Shown: positions 17,341 through 26,373, numbered from the stretch's first letter. The stretch is 40,181 bases of DNA from Paenibacillus marchantiophytorum (GCF_014640555.1 NZ_BMHE01000060.1:1-40181), one strand, 5' to 3'. Notes: generated by a model not told the origin, from the sequence alone. Made by a program: numbers and translations.

Positions 17341-18438
17341 ATGAAAATTGTTAAAGTAGAAAGTTTTATTCTGCATGTCCCCTTGAATCCGCCGATTACT
17401 GATGCCATTAATTCGCCGACGCATTGGGGATTGCCTGGTGTCCGCATTTATACGGATGAAGGCATTGTGGGCTACGGTTACACGGGGACTTGCGCGAATG
17501 GGGATCAGATGATTGCCGATACTATTGACCATTATTATGCTCCTGTTTTGCTGGGGAAAGATCCTTTCATGGTGAAGGGCATCTGGGATGAGCTTCGTTT
17601 TGGCAAAATGCACTGGATTGGCCGGGCGGGCATTACGCATATGGCGCTTGCCGCGGTAGATATTGCCCTGTGGGATATTATGTCGAAAGCATCGGGCAAG
17701 CCGCTTTGGCAATATCTTGGCGGACACAAAGACAAACAAATCAAAGCCTATAATACGAATGGCGGTTGGTTGAATTGGTCGCAGGAACGATTGCTGCAAG
17801 ACATCAGTTCTTATGTTGAAGAGGGCTTTACTGGGGTCAAAATGAAGGTCGGGAAGCCAAATCATCGGGAAGATTATGAACGAGTCAAAGCGGTCAGAGA
17901 CGTCATCGGGAAAGATATAATTCTGATGATCGATGTCAACCAACAATGGAATATTAATACGGCCATGACATGGGGCAAAAAGTTGGAGGAGTTCGACCTA
18001 TTCTGGCTGGAAGAGCCACTGAATCCGGATGATATCATGGGTCATAAAAAGCTTGCCGATGCCTTAAATGTGCCAATTGCGCTCGGCGAACATGTGTATA
18101 ACAAGTATGCTTTTCGTGATTACATCCACGCTGGTGCTGTAGAATATGTGCAAGTAGACTGCACGCGCGTCGGCGGTATCACCGAGTGGCTGCAAGTAGC
18201 GGGACTTGCTGCTTCCTACGATTTGCCTATTGTTCCGCATGTAGGCGATATGGGGCAAATCCATCAGCATCTGGTTGCTTCAACGTCGAATGCGATTATG
18301 CTGGAATACATTCCATGGATTCGCGAAATTTTCGTGGAACCAGCGACGGTTCGTGACGGGCACTACATCCTGCCGCAAATGCCTGGTGCTTCCACAGAGG
18401 TCATTCCGCAATATTTTGAGAAGTATCGTGTGAAATAA
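17341..18438 (+). CDS. Enolase-superfamily (mandelate racemase/muconate lactonising type) sugar acid dehydratase
   Basis: This protein of about 365 residues has a capping domain and a TIM barrel with all expected active-site groups of the mandelate racemase subgroup. Numbered from ATG 17341 these are K167-x-K169, metal ligands D198 (DVN), E224 (EEP) and E250 (GEH), and the D273/H300 dyad (PHVGD). Members dehydrate sugar acids such as fuconate, galactonate or rhamnonate to 2-keto-3-deoxy acids. The frame opens at ATG 17335, but the second ATG at 17341 has ideal spacing from GGAGGAG. It is the last gene of the SGNH operon and probably carries out the acid-sugar step after the SDR. No matching aldolase or kinase is in the window. 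Confidence 0.88.
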   Translation: MKIVKVESFILHVPLNPPITDAINSPTHWGLPGVRIYTDEGIVGYGYTGTCANGDQMIADTIDHYYAPVLLGKDPFMVKGIWDELRFGKMHWIGRAGITHMALAAVDIALWDIMSKASGKPLWQYLGGHKDKQIKAYNTNGGWLNWSQERLLQDISSYVEEGFTGVKMKVGKPNHREDYERVKAVRDVIGKDIILMIDVNQQWNINTAMTWGKKLEEFDLFWLEEPLNPDDIMGHKKLADALNVPIALGEHVYNKYAFRDYIHAGAVEYVQVDCTRVGGITEWLQVAGLAASYDLPIVPHVGDMGQIHQHLVASTSNAIMLEYIPWIREIFVEPATVRDGHYILPQMPGASTEVIPQYFEKYRVK

Positions 18439-18454
18439 CACGATTGTATAAGGG

Positions 18455-18486
18455 AGACTGCCGAGTCATCGGCAGTCTTTTTGTTT
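18455..18486 (+). terminator. Terminator after the enolase-superfamily gene
   Basis: A perfect 10-bp stem (AGACTGCCGA with TCGGCAGTCT, loop GTCA) is followed by TTTTTGTTTT. Confidence 0.93.
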
Positions 18487-18762
18487 TGGAGTGAACGCGG
18501 AATTACTCCAGCTGCCTCGCGCGGACGTAAGGGAACTATGGTGCGTTATTCCTAGCCAAAAGTGTCAGTATCGGGAGGTTGGGGGAACTACAGGTCGTTA
18601 TTTTGCTGTTTTATGGGAATTTTTACGCTTTTTGTGGAAATAAGACCCTGTAGTTTTGCTAGTACCCTCGCATCCCTACTTTTTGCCTGATTAGCGTCCC
18701 CCAGTTCCCTTATTAGGTTTTGCCGCTAAGAAGAGGCTGATTTATCAGGGCGGCGAAGCCGG
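18486..18762 (+). repeat. Dispersed repeat R1, copy B
   Basis: It shares with copy E the left end TTTTGGAGTGAACGCGGA and with copy A the right end near GGCTGAT...GGCGGCGAAGCCGG. The internal cores AAGGGAACTATGGTGCGTTA, GGGGAACTACAGG, GACCCTGTAGTT and AGCGTCCCCCAGTTCCCT are all present, with scattered changes. Confidence 0.85.
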
Positions 18763-18830
18763 GCAAAACGGAGCATGCGCGAATCGTGGTTCCGCTATCC
18801 ACGCTAGCCATTCTCCACCTTCTTTGTCCG

Positions 18831-19289
18831 TTATGGAGCAGGGGGGACAAAGGAATAATTGACCCACTCGCTGCGCACAGAGCCTTTTTGGTCAAAAAAC
18901 TGTTGTGCACGTTGATTATCGGTACCAGTAATCCACGACATGTAGGCATAGCCTTCATGCTGTGTATAGTGTTGGCAGTGCATAAACAATTGATCTTCAA
19001 CTTCCGTATTCCGATAGGGTTCATACAGAAATAGATCATTCATAATCGTGATTTCTTCGGCTCTCATCGTGCTGAAGGCGAAGTAAAGAGTCGCAAATCC
19101 AACTAATTCTCCCTCTTGTTCTGCCACGAATTGTATCCCTCTTTGATGATCCAATAAGGTTTGAATTAATTGATGGATTTTGGAAGTATCGGGTTTAGGT
19201 TTCTTATAGAAACCAACGATGTAAGCGAACATTAATTCCGTCAAACTGTCTTGATCTCTGGCTTCAGCATTTCTAATGATTAATGACAT
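18831..19289 (-). CDS. GNAT-family N-acetyltransferase
   Basis: This 152-residue protein has the general GNAT fold pattern: an N-terminal 'IIRNAEARDQDSLTELM', central strands ('FVAEQEGELVGFATLYFAFS', 'ITIMNDLFLYEPYRNTEV') and a C-terminal 'SWITGTDNQRAQQFFDQKGS' strand-helix. GNAT enzymes move an acetyl group from acetyl-CoA to an amine; the acceptor here is unknown. It is transcribed away from the adaptor gene that follows on the plus strand, with AGGAGG-like bases just upstream of the ATG. It is probably a single-gene unit, convergent with repeat copy B. Confidence 0.85.
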   Translation of the reverse strand: MSLIIRNAEARDQDSLTELMFAYIVGFYKKPKPDTSKIHQLIQTLLDHQRGIQFVAEQEGELVGFATLYFAFSTMRAEEITIMNDLFLYEPYRNTEVEDQLFMHCQHYTQHEGYAYMSWITGTDNQRAQQFFDQKGSVRSEWVNYSFVPPAP

Positions 19290-19385
19290 GAGTATCCTCC
19301 TTACTTGGTTCGTACATTCATTATAACGATTCTCACAGGGAAATCCACTCGATGCTTGGCTTTCACCTAGTAAGGCTGCCCGCTT

Positions 19386-19446
19386 TTCAGCAAACGTTCA
19401 GCTTGTATTCAACTTACTTTCAGCCGATGCTCAGACGGGTTTCAGC
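19386..19446 (+). promoter_or_regulatory. Six TTCAGC direct repeats at exact 11-bp spacing (response-regulator site array)
   Basis: TTCAGC occurs at 19386, 19397, 19419 and 19441, with TTCAAC at 19408 and CTCAGA at 19430. All six starts are 11 bases apart, about one helical turn, so all lie on one DNA face. This is the binding layout of OmpR/PhoB-type response regulators. A GATAAT at 19485-19490 could be the -10. The array lies just upstream of the efflux operon and probably activates it; no response regulator gene is intact in the window. Confidence 0.75.
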
Positions 19447-19530
19447 CACCGCCCTTACACTGATTCTTGTGAAGATGTACTTAGGATAATGACATTTGGA
19501 GCTACGGGACATGGGAGAGGGGATTTATCG

Positions 19531-21204
19531 ATGAAATTCGGTCGGAAGAAAAAATGGATCATTGTGGTCTTGGCTGCGATCTTATGTGGAGCAGGAACGT
19601 ACGTGTACATAAATCAAAAGGCGCAGCCAGCCACTGCGGCGACGCAACAGCAGGTGATGAAAGTAAGCAAAGGAGCGATTACTTCCACCGTATCTGGGAC
19701 GTCTCAATTGGATGCCAAAGATAAGCAAAATATCGTTATTCCGGTAGACGGCATTATTAAAACGATGAATTTGACGCAAAATCAAGCTGTAAAAAAAGGG
19801 GATGTGCTGGTCGAACTTTCGGTACCTTCTACGGAAACGAATTTGAAAGAAGCGCAAGTCAGCTTGCAGCAGCTGGAGAAAGAATTGGCTGAGCTGCAGG
19901 ATGAGCAAAGCCATATGACAATTTCGGCTCCAATCAGCGGCAAGCTGACCTTGGCATCCAATTTGGATGTGGGCAGTCAAGTGAATAAAACGACGAAAAT
20001 CGGAACGGTTTCGGATACGACACAATTTAAGGTGAAGCTGCCTTTCCCGCTGCAATCGGCTGTTCAACTGAGCAAAGGCGATAATGTCGAGTTGACAGTA
20101 GACGGGTATTTATTATCCAAAGTTGGCAGTGTCAATACGATTGGTCACGATATGAAGGCAGATGCCAATGGGAATAAAATGGTTGATGTGGAAGTGCTGG
20201 TTGCTAACGATGGCACCTTGTCTGCTGGCTTGAAGGTCAAAGGCAGCGTGGGCAGCGGAGACAGCAAAGTGGAATCCACGGAACAGGTCGCTTTGGATTA
20301 TGTGAAAACGTCGCCGATATTCTCTGATGCGAGCGGAACGGTGAAAAGCATGAAGTTCAAAGACGGCGAGACTGTGAAGCAGGGCGAATTGATCGCGACG
20401 CTGTTCAACGACGATTTGCAGAAGAATATCATCAGTAAACAAGCGGCTATTGAAAGTCAGAAGATCAAAGTGGATGACGCGCAGCAAAAGATTGATCAGT
20501 TAACGATCAAAGCACCGTTCGATGGCGTCTTCTCTGCCGATTTTGCCAATAGTAAAAACAATGTTCTTCGCAATTATCCAGTGGGCGCGCAGATTAACGC
20601 CAATACGACTTTGGGCGCGGTAGCTAGCTTGAGCACGATGCAGCTGGCGATTGCAGTAGATGAGCTAGACCTGACAAGTGTCAAGGTCGGACAAAAGGTC
20701 ACGGTGAAAATCGATGCGATTTCGGGCAAATCATTCGATGGTGAAGTGACATCGGTGTCTAACGTAGGAACGACCACGAATGGCGTAACGACTTATGATG
20801 CGGTTGTTGCCATTCCGAATACAGCTCAGAATGATTTGAAATATGCGATGACAGCAACAGCGGAGATCTATATTCAGAATAAAAAGGACATTCTGGTTTT
20901 ACCGATTCAAGTGATTACCACGACCAAAGGCAAGTCGACTGTTTCTGTGAAGAAGGCGGACGGTACGACGGAGGAGCGCGAGATTAAAATTGGGATTCGC
21001 AGCAAGACGCAAGCTGAAATTATGAGCGGCTTGCAAGAAGGCGATGAAGTGGTCATGCCGACGCGGAAAGCAGCGACAACGACAACTCAGCAGCAAATGC
21101 CAGGCGGCTTCCCAGGCGGAGAAGGAGGTCCACCTGCCGGATTCCAGGGTGGTGGCAACGCAGGTGGTGGCGGTGGCGGCCAAAACGGTGGCGGAGCACG
21201 GTAG
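19531..21204 (+). CDS. HlyD/RND-type membrane fusion adaptor (YknX-like)
   Basis: This protein of about 557 residues has one N-terminal membrane helix (about residues 7-24) and an extracytoplasmic part with two lipoyl/hairpin halves ('ISAPISGKLT', 'IKAPFDGVFS') and beta-barrel segments. It ends in a Gly-rich tail of about 35 residues. Such adaptors pair with MacB-type ATPase and permease proteins, encoded next. The frame opens at ATG 19489, but GGAGAGGGG at 19514-19522 places the start at ATG 19531. In Bacillus the comparable YknWXYZ complex protects against a toxic peptide; here the cargo is unknown. It is the first gene of a four-gene operon. Confidence 0.9.
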   Translation: MKFGRKKKWIIVVLAAILCGAGTYVYINQKAQPATAATQQQVMKVSKGAITSTVSGTSQLDAKDKQNIVIPVDGIIKTMNLTQNQAVKKGDVLVELSVPSTETNLKEAQVSLQQLEKELAELQDEQSHMTISAPISGKLTLASNLDVGSQVNKTTKIGTVSDTTQFKVKLPFPLQSAVQLSKGDNVELTVDGYLLSKVGSVNTIGHDMKADANGNKMVDVEVLVANDGTLSAGLKVKGSVGSGDSKVESTEQVALDYVKTSPIFSDASGTVKSMKFKDGETVKQGELIATLFNDDLQKNIISKQAAIESQKIKVDDAQQKIDQLTIKAPFDGVFSADFANSKNNVLRNYPVGAQINANTTLGAVASLSTMQLAIAVDELDLTSVKVGQKVTVKIDAISGKSFDGEVTSVSNVGTTTNGVTTYDAVVAIPNTAQNDLKYAMTATAEIYIQNKKDILVLPIQVITTTKGKSTVSVKKADGTTEEREIKIGIRSKTQAEIMSGLQEGDEVVMPTRKAATTTTQQQMPGGFPGGEGGPPAGFQGGGNAGGGGGGQNGGGAR

Positions 21205-21237
21205 ACAGGAATCAGCTTCCGGAAAGGAGCCCTACGA

Positions 21238-21960
21238 ATGAATATCATTGAATTGAACGAAGTCACCAAGAGCTATGCTCGAGGTGAGGAGCAATTGCAA
21301 ATTCTTAAGGGAATTACCCTTCATATTGAAAAAGGTGATTTTGTAGCGATTATCGGTCCGAGTGGATCGGGCAAATCTACCTTGATGAACACGATTGGGC
21401 TTCTGGACATTCCAAGTTCAGGCACGTACGCCCTGGACGGAGTCGCTACTCAAAATATGTCCGATAATGGACTTGCCGAACTTAGAAATCGCAAGATCGG
21501 CTTTATTTTCCAACAATTCAACTTGCTCCCGAGGTTGTCGGCCATTGAAAATGTTGAACTGCCGATGATTTATGCCGGTATTCCGACCAAACAGCGCAAG
21601 GATCAAGCCAACTTCATGTTAGAGAAGCTGGGGATGGGGCAACGTGGACATCACAAACCAAGTGAGCTTTCCGGCGGGCAGCAGCAGCGGGTTGCGATAG
21701 CCAGAGCTTTAGCGATATCGCCATCGCTGATTTTGGCGGATGAGCCGACAGGTGCTCTGGATTCCAAGACAGGGATTGAAGTGTTGGAATTGATTAAAGA
21801 ATTGAATCAACAAGGCAATACGATTGTGTTGATTACCCATGATAATCACATCGCCGATAACGCCAAACGTGTCGTTACCTTGCGTGACGGTGAGATAATC
21901 AAAGATGTTCGCAATGAACCTTTAGCTACATTGGTCGCGCAGGAGGCGGTTTCCTCATGA
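21238..21960 (+). CDS. MacB/LolD-type ABC transporter ATPase (YknY-like)
   Basis: This 240-residue ATPase has Walker A 'GPSGSGKST' (about residues 40-48), Q-loop 'FQQFNLLPRLSA', signature 'LSGGQQQRVAIARAL' (about 143-157), Walker B 'LILADEPTGALD' and the switch His in 'VLITHD'. It powers the permease encoded next, and its last four bases overlap that gene's start (ATGA), a sign of translational coupling. Extracytoplasmic substrate handling through a mechanotransmission mechanism is typical of this family. Confidence 0.95.
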   Translation: MNIIELNEVTKSYARGEEQLQILKGITLHIEKGDFVAIIGPSGSGKSTLMNTIGLLDIPSSGTYALDGVATQNMSDNGLAELRNRKIGFIFQQFNLLPRLSAIENVELPMIYAGIPTKQRKDQANFMLEKLGMGQRGHHKPSELSGGQQQRVAIARALAISPSLILADEPTGALDSKTGIEVLELIKELNQQGNTIVLITHDNHIADNAKRVVTLRDGEIIKDVRNEPLATLVAQEAVSS

Positions 21961-23135
21961 GAATTTGGGAGCTTTTCCAAATGGCGATGGCTACCGTACG
22001 TTCCAATCCGCTGCGGACCGTTTTGACGATGCTGGGCGTTATTATTGGGGTCAGCTCGGTGATTACGCTCGTTTCCATCGGGCAAGGCACGTCGAAGTCG
22101 ATCGAGAAACAATATGAAGGACTGGGAACCAATCTTCTAACGGTTAATTTGTTGGGAAATGGACGCGCTACACAGTTGAAATATGAAGAACTGATGGAGA
22201 TGGAGGGGACATCGGGCATTAGCGCTATTGCGCCAACGATGACCAGAAACAGCACAAGCATTAAATATGATCGGACAACGCAAACCTATAACGTAATTGG
22301 CACGAATGATCGCTACTTGGATATGCAAAAAGGGGAAGTCGACAATGGTCGATTCCTCGCGGCGGCAGACCTGGATTTCCGGAATCATGTGGCGGTTATC
22401 GGAACCGAAGTCGCCACAAAGTTTTTTGGCAAGGATGATCCGATCAATGAAGAGATCAATGTCAATGGTTACATGTACACGATCATCGGTGTATTGAAAA
22501 GCAAAGGCTCGAATACGAGCGGCACTTCCTTAGACAGTTCAGTGATTGTACCTTTGCCAACGATGAGCAGAGATTTTAAATTAGGTTCGATTCGATCTAC
22601 GTATGTAGAAGCGGTGAACGGGGATGCGGTAAGCAAAGTACAACAAGTACTCGAACGCTATTTGTATAACAAGTTTAAAAGCACGTCAGGCTACAACATT
22701 TTCAATTCATCCGAATTAATTACTGCCAGACAAGCAGCTTCCAGCACATTGACGAATCAATTAGTCGCTGTAGCTGCGATTTCTCTCCTTGTTGGCGGAA
22801 TCGGGATTATGAATATTATGCTCGTGACCGTCAGTGAACGAACGCGTGAAATTGGTATTCGCAAGTCGATTGGCGCCAAACGCCGCAATATTTTACTTCA
22901 ATTCCTCGTGGAAGCTACCTTAATCAGCGGCATGGGCGGATTGATCGGACTGATTGTCGGTGTTGGTTTATCCCTGGCCTGGCCTTATATGAATCCGAGT
23001 CAGGAAACAAGTCTCTCAATTAACGTAGGTCTTTATGCTTTCTTATTTTCTGCGTTAGTCGGTGTCATCTTTGGTCTCTATCCAGCCAACAAAGCTTCTA
23101 AGTTAAAACCTATTGATGCGCTTAGATATGACTAA
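21957..23135 (+). CDS. MacB/FtsX-type ABC transporter permease (YknZ-like)
   Basis: This 392-residue protein has the four-helix MacB layout: one membrane helix near residues 18-40 ('LGVIIGVSSVITLVSIG'), a large extracytoplasmic domain (about 45-265), then three C-terminal helices (about 268-385) with the family signature 'ERTREIGIRKSIGAKRRNIL' in the intracellular loop. It should pair with the ATPase it overlaps and with the HlyD-type adaptor. Gram-positive members act in peptide or lipid export and in stress defence. Confidence 0.93.
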   Translation: MRIWELFQMAMATVRSNPLRTVLTMLGVIIGVSSVITLVSIGQGTSKSIEKQYEGLGTNLLTVNLLGNGRATQLKYEELMEMEGTSGISAIAPTMTRNSTSIKYDRTTQTYNVIGTNDRYLDMQKGEVDNGRFLAAADLDFRNHVAVIGTEVATKFFGKDDPINEEINVNGYMYTIIGVLKSKGSNTSGTSLDSSVIVPLPTMSRDFKLGSIRSTYVEAVNGDAVSKVQQVLERYLYNKFKSTSGYNIFNSSELITARQAASSTLTNQLVAVAAISLLVGGIGIMNIMLVTVSERTREIGIRKSIGAKRRNILLQFLVEATLISGMGGLIGLIVGVGLSLAWPYMNPSQETSLSINVGLYAFLFSALVGVIFGLYPANKASKLKPIDALRYD

Positions 23136-23154
23136 TTTTTAGGAGGTAATTCCT

Positions 23155-25287
23155 GTGATACGCAAATTAACATCCATTTCTATTAAACATACAAGCTTAG
23201 CACTCCTGCTTACGAGCACGCTGGCGGCTGCTTCTTGGGCAGCTCCTGCTGCTCAGGCCGCATCTGAGGCTGTCTATATTTCGAATGCTTCCTATTTTAC
23301 CTTAAATCAAGCGGCGTTATCGTCCTCTTCCCTTCAGTTCTCTGTCGCTTTACATAATGGAGATCAGAAGTCGATTGATTTTAATCAGTACGGTGTCCGA
23401 GTAACAGATACATCAGGACACAGCTATACGGCCAAACTGAGTGAGAAGAAAAGCGCAAGTGTGCTTCCAGGACAAGACGCGAGTTTTCGGTTCTACGCCA
23501 GTCTGGGCGAGGGCGAAACCGCCGATCAATTGAAGGTTGATGTATTCCGGTGGGATGCCAGTCAAGCTGATTTTATGAATCATCTCGGGGATCTTCCAGT
23601 AGCATCTGCGCTGCAAGAAAATCAGGTCAAAGTGCCGGAAGAAATCATCAATCTGCGGACACTAGACAGCACATTGCCGAATGATGCTTCTGTCGCTTTT
23701 CAATTGGGGCAGAGCGTCCGTGTATCAGAGAATGGCAAATGGGTGATGTATACGCAAGTGTCTGCCAAAAATTTGGGTTCCAGCAGCGTGAAACTGCCAG
23801 CCGGGCTGCAAGTTAGACTCGTGGATGCCAATGGTTTGAAATATACATCTACAGTGGCCGAGGGAGCAGGTACTTCTTTCCTGCCAAGCGAGTCAGATAC
23901 CATCACTCTGAAAACGCCGATATCGAAACAGTTGTCTGCGTCAGGGCTTTCGCTGGAGTTTTACTTTTTGAATCAAACGGAAGATGTCTCGCTAGGGACG
24001 ATGAACCTCAATGCTTCGCTGCAAACGACGGCTTTGAACACCAAGCAAACCTACAGCGGACAGCAGGATGGCGAACAAGTAACGGTGAAAGCAAATTCAT
24101 CTACCTACAGCAAGCAATCCGATGGGGTGCATGTCCAAACGGTTGTAACGCTTAGCAATGACGGTGAAGCATCGGCTGCGGTGCCGTCATTCTTCGCTTC
24201 GTATCAATTCGGTGATTCAGGAACATCGATATCGGCAACGGACAATTCAGCGCGGAATGCCTATTTGGCTCCGAAAGAAACGACGACGTATTACTTTAAT
24301 GCTATTTTGCCCGCGGGCGTTGATCCGAATGCGGCGCAGCTGGTGCTGTGGGAGAAAACAGCCACTTCGACAAGTTCAAGCAGCGCAGCATCAAGCGGAG
24401 CAGCGAATGGCTCAGGAACGTCCAGTTCTGCGACAAGTGGTCAGATGCCCGTGGCAGTCTTCCAGCTCCAAGGAGCAACGGAAGCGCAAAGCGGCTTCAC
24501 TACGGCAGCAAGCTATACGTTGGGCAGCAAGTTAACCCTTAGCAACAGCTCCGTTATCAACAAAAATCTGGACGTCTCTCTCGTGGAACTGCATGCTCAT
24601 CAGAATGATGATCTAGGCTACAAAACTGCGATAGCCAAGTACAAAATTACGAATAACGGAACAAGTACCATAGCGCTCCCTGAATTGCAAAATGAACTGA
24701 TCGACAGCAGCGGAAACGCGTATACGGGTACTCGCCAAACCTCGGTGACGACACAGGTTACACCGGGAAGCTCCTATGTTGTCAGTTACTCGTACCTGCT
24801 TCCGAATAAGAAAGAGACGGAGAACGAAACGTTTGCTTTGAACATTTTTGATGATAAATCAGTCTCTCAAGGCAAAGTATCCGTAGGTACGTATAAGGTT
24901 GCTCTGCAAGAGGAAGCAGACAGCGATATCTTGGCTCTGTATCCATTCACAATCAAAGTGAACAGTGATTCCATCAGCTGGCTTTACAATAATGGCACGT
25001 ATTCGTACCAGTTGAATCTTGATCTTGATGTTACCCATGAAGATCAGGTTATTGTGGACGCCAACTTCTCCAAAGTGGAATTCGACATGGTCGATTCCCT
25101 CGGCCGTGTGGTTGGGACGCAATCAGCCTCACTGCTAGGCTCAGGTAAATTGGTTAGCGGCAAGCAAAAGGTCGTTGTCTCCGGTCTCAAGGATGAGCAA
25201 GTAGATTCGGGCGTGAAAGTTTACATGTATGAAGTCATCGAAACCCCGAATGGGACGGCTAAACGTTTGATTAAACAGTTTCACTAA
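23155..25287 (+). CDS. Secreted protein with repeated Ig-like domains, function unknown
   Basis: This 710-residue protein has a clear signal peptide (cleavage near 'AQAAS', residue 36) and no cell-wall sorting motif or membrane helix at the end. It is built of about five beta-rich repeats of roughly 110-150 residues, each with a conserved order: a strand, 'NxG.s.i.lP', a 'd..G..y' turn and a 'lxPgxs..y.f.a.lp' region. A Ser/Ala/Gly-rich linker at about 402-430 separates the third and fourth repeats. The GTG start has AGGAGGT upstream and lies 19 bases after the permease, so it is in the same operon. It may be an extracellular partner or cargo of the efflux complex; I do not recognise a family. 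Confidence 0.8.
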   Translation: MIRKLTSISIKHTSLALLLTSTLAAASWAAPAAQAASEAVYISNASYFTLNQAALSSSSLQFSVALHNGDQKSIDFNQYGVRVTDTSGHSYTAKLSEKKSASVLPGQDASFRFYASLGEGETADQLKVDVFRWDASQADFMNHLGDLPVASALQENQVKVPEEIINLRTLDSTLPNDASVAFQLGQSVRVSENGKWVMYTQVSAKNLGSSSVKLPAGLQVRLVDANGLKYTSTVAEGAGTSFLPSESDTITLKTPISKQLSASGLSLEFYFLNQTEDVSLGTMNLNASLQTTALNTKQTYSGQQDGEQVTVKANSSTYSKQSDGVHVQTVVTLSNDGEASAAVPSFFASYQFGDSGTSISATDNSARNAYLAPKETTTYYFNAILPAGVDPNAAQLVLWEKTATSTSSSSAASSGAANGSGTSSSATSGQMPVAVFQLQGATEAQSGFTTAASYTLGSKLTLSNSSVINKNLDVSLVELHAHQNDDLGYKTAIAKYKITNNGTSTIALPELQNELIDSSGNAYTGTRQTSVTTQVTPGSSYVVSYSYLLPNKKETENETFALNIFDDKSVSQGKVSVGTYKVALQEEADSDILALYPFTIKVNSDSISWLYNNGTYSYQLNLDLDVTHEDQVIVDANFSKVEFDMVDSLGRVVGTQSASLLGSGKLVSGKQKVVVSGLKDEQVDSGVKVYMYEVIETPNGTAKRLIKQFH

Positions 25288-25302
25288 GAAGTTATGACAA
25301 TG

Positions 25303-25340
25303 AAAAGCGTCTGTATGCTTAGGCATATAGGCGCTTTTTT
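25303..25340 (+). terminator. Terminator of the efflux operon
   Basis: AAAAGCGTCTGTATGC pairs with GCATATAGGCGCTTTT through a TTAG loop (a mostly paired stem), followed by a T run. Confidence 0.85.
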
Positions 25341-25431
25341 GATTTTTTTTTGCAAGTAGGGATATGATATAATTGGCGAATTAAGTGTTAGTTCTCTTAT
25401 TTATTTCATGAGTTGGATGGGAGTATTCGCT

Positions 25432-26334
25432 ATGGATTTCGAAACGATTTATCGTACTTATAAGCAGTTGCTGTTCTCAGTGGCTTACCGCATGCTGGGA
25501 TCCGTGTCTGATGCTGAAGATATGATACAGGATTTATTCGCTTCATTGCCGTCTGTAGAGATGGCATCAGTCAATAATCCGAAAGCCTATTTAGTCAAAA
25601 TGATGACGAACCGCTGTCTGAACTACTTAAAATCGGCCCGCAAGCAAAGGGAAGTGTATGTGGGTGCGTGGCTGCCGGAACCATGGATACAGAACGAAAC
25701 TGAGGACCCTATGGGACAAGTCGTTCAGGACGAAACGGTCTCATATGCCTTTCTTGTCCTTCTGCAAACCTTATCGCCGATGGAGCGAGCTGTTTTCGTA
25801 CTGAGAGAAGTACTTGGCTTTGAGTATGGGGAACTCGCCGAAATGCTGGGCAAATCAGAACCCAACTGCCGTAAGATTTATAGTCGTGCCAAAGATAAAA
25901 TCAATAAGGATCAGTCACGAAATATTGAAATGGGGCATACCGAGCCGCTAGTGCAGAAATTTCTGCGCGCCGTCCATACGGGGAACTTTCAAGATTTCGT
26001 CACCATGCTGACGGAGGATGCGGTGCTCATTTCGGATGGCGGCGGCAAAAAGCGTGCTGCTATCAATCCTATTTTGGGCAAATTGCGGATCAGATCTTTC
26101 TTTGAAGGTATTGCAGCTAAAGGTTCTATAGCCGGAGATTGGCAGCCGATTAGGATGAACGGTCAATTGGGGTTGGTGCTGATCCAGCATGAAGCGATTG
26201 AGTTAGTGATTTGTTTTAATGTGAATGAGCAGTTGCAGAGGGCCAATCATGTGTATTTTATTAAGAATCCGGATAAGCTTCAACATTTTTCTGTGCAGGA
26301 TTGTCACAAAACGCCATTCTCCTTTGTCTTATAG
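25432..26334 (+). CDS. ECF41-family sigma factor with SnoaL-like C-terminal domain
   Basis: This protein of about 300 residues has sigma-2 (about 1-70, 'DAEDMIQDLFASL') and sigma-4 ('LSPMERAVFVLREVLGFEYGELAEMLGKS') regions and a SnoaL-like C-terminal domain. It carries both ECF41 hallmarks: DGGGK at residues 202-206 and NPDKL at 279-283. In this family the C-terminal domain regulates the sigma factor and no anti-sigma gene is needed. The frame opens at ATG 25408, but TGGGAG at 25417-25422 fits ATG 25432. It directly precedes an AhpD-like gene with a matching ECF41 promoter, the standard arrangement. The inducing signal is unknown. Confidence 0.92.
   Translation: MDFETIYRTYKQLLFSVAYRMLGSVSDAEDMIQDLFASLPSVEMASVNNPKAYLVKMMTNRCLNYLKSARKQREVYVGAWLPEPWIQNETEDPMGQVVQDETVSYAFLVLLQTLSPMERAVFVLREVLGFEYGELAEMLGKSEPNCRKIYSRAKDKINKDQSRNIEMGHTEPLVQKFLRAVHTGNFQDFVTMLTEDAVLISDGGGKKRAAINPILGKLRIRSFFEGIAAKGSIAGDWQPIRMNGQLGLVLIQHEAIELVICFNVNEQLQRANHVYFIKNPDKLQHFSVQDCHKTPFSFVL
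26302..26328 (+). promoter_or_regulatory. Putative ECF41-dependent promoter
   Basis: TGTCACA at 26302-26308 matches the reported ECF41 -35 element exactly. After 16 bases comes TGTC at 26325-26328, one base from the CGTC -10 element. It lies inside the end of the sigma gene, about 45 bases before the AhpD-like start. Confidence 0.75.
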
Positions 26335-26373
26335 AGGCAAACCCAAACTAAACATTAATCGGAGGAGATTCAA

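Noticed and set aside
19386..19446. TTCAGC repeats considered as a Pho box of Bacillus PhoP
   Set aside because: The spacing fits, but the Bacillus Pho box is TTAACA-like, so only a general OmpR/PhoB-type assignment is supported.
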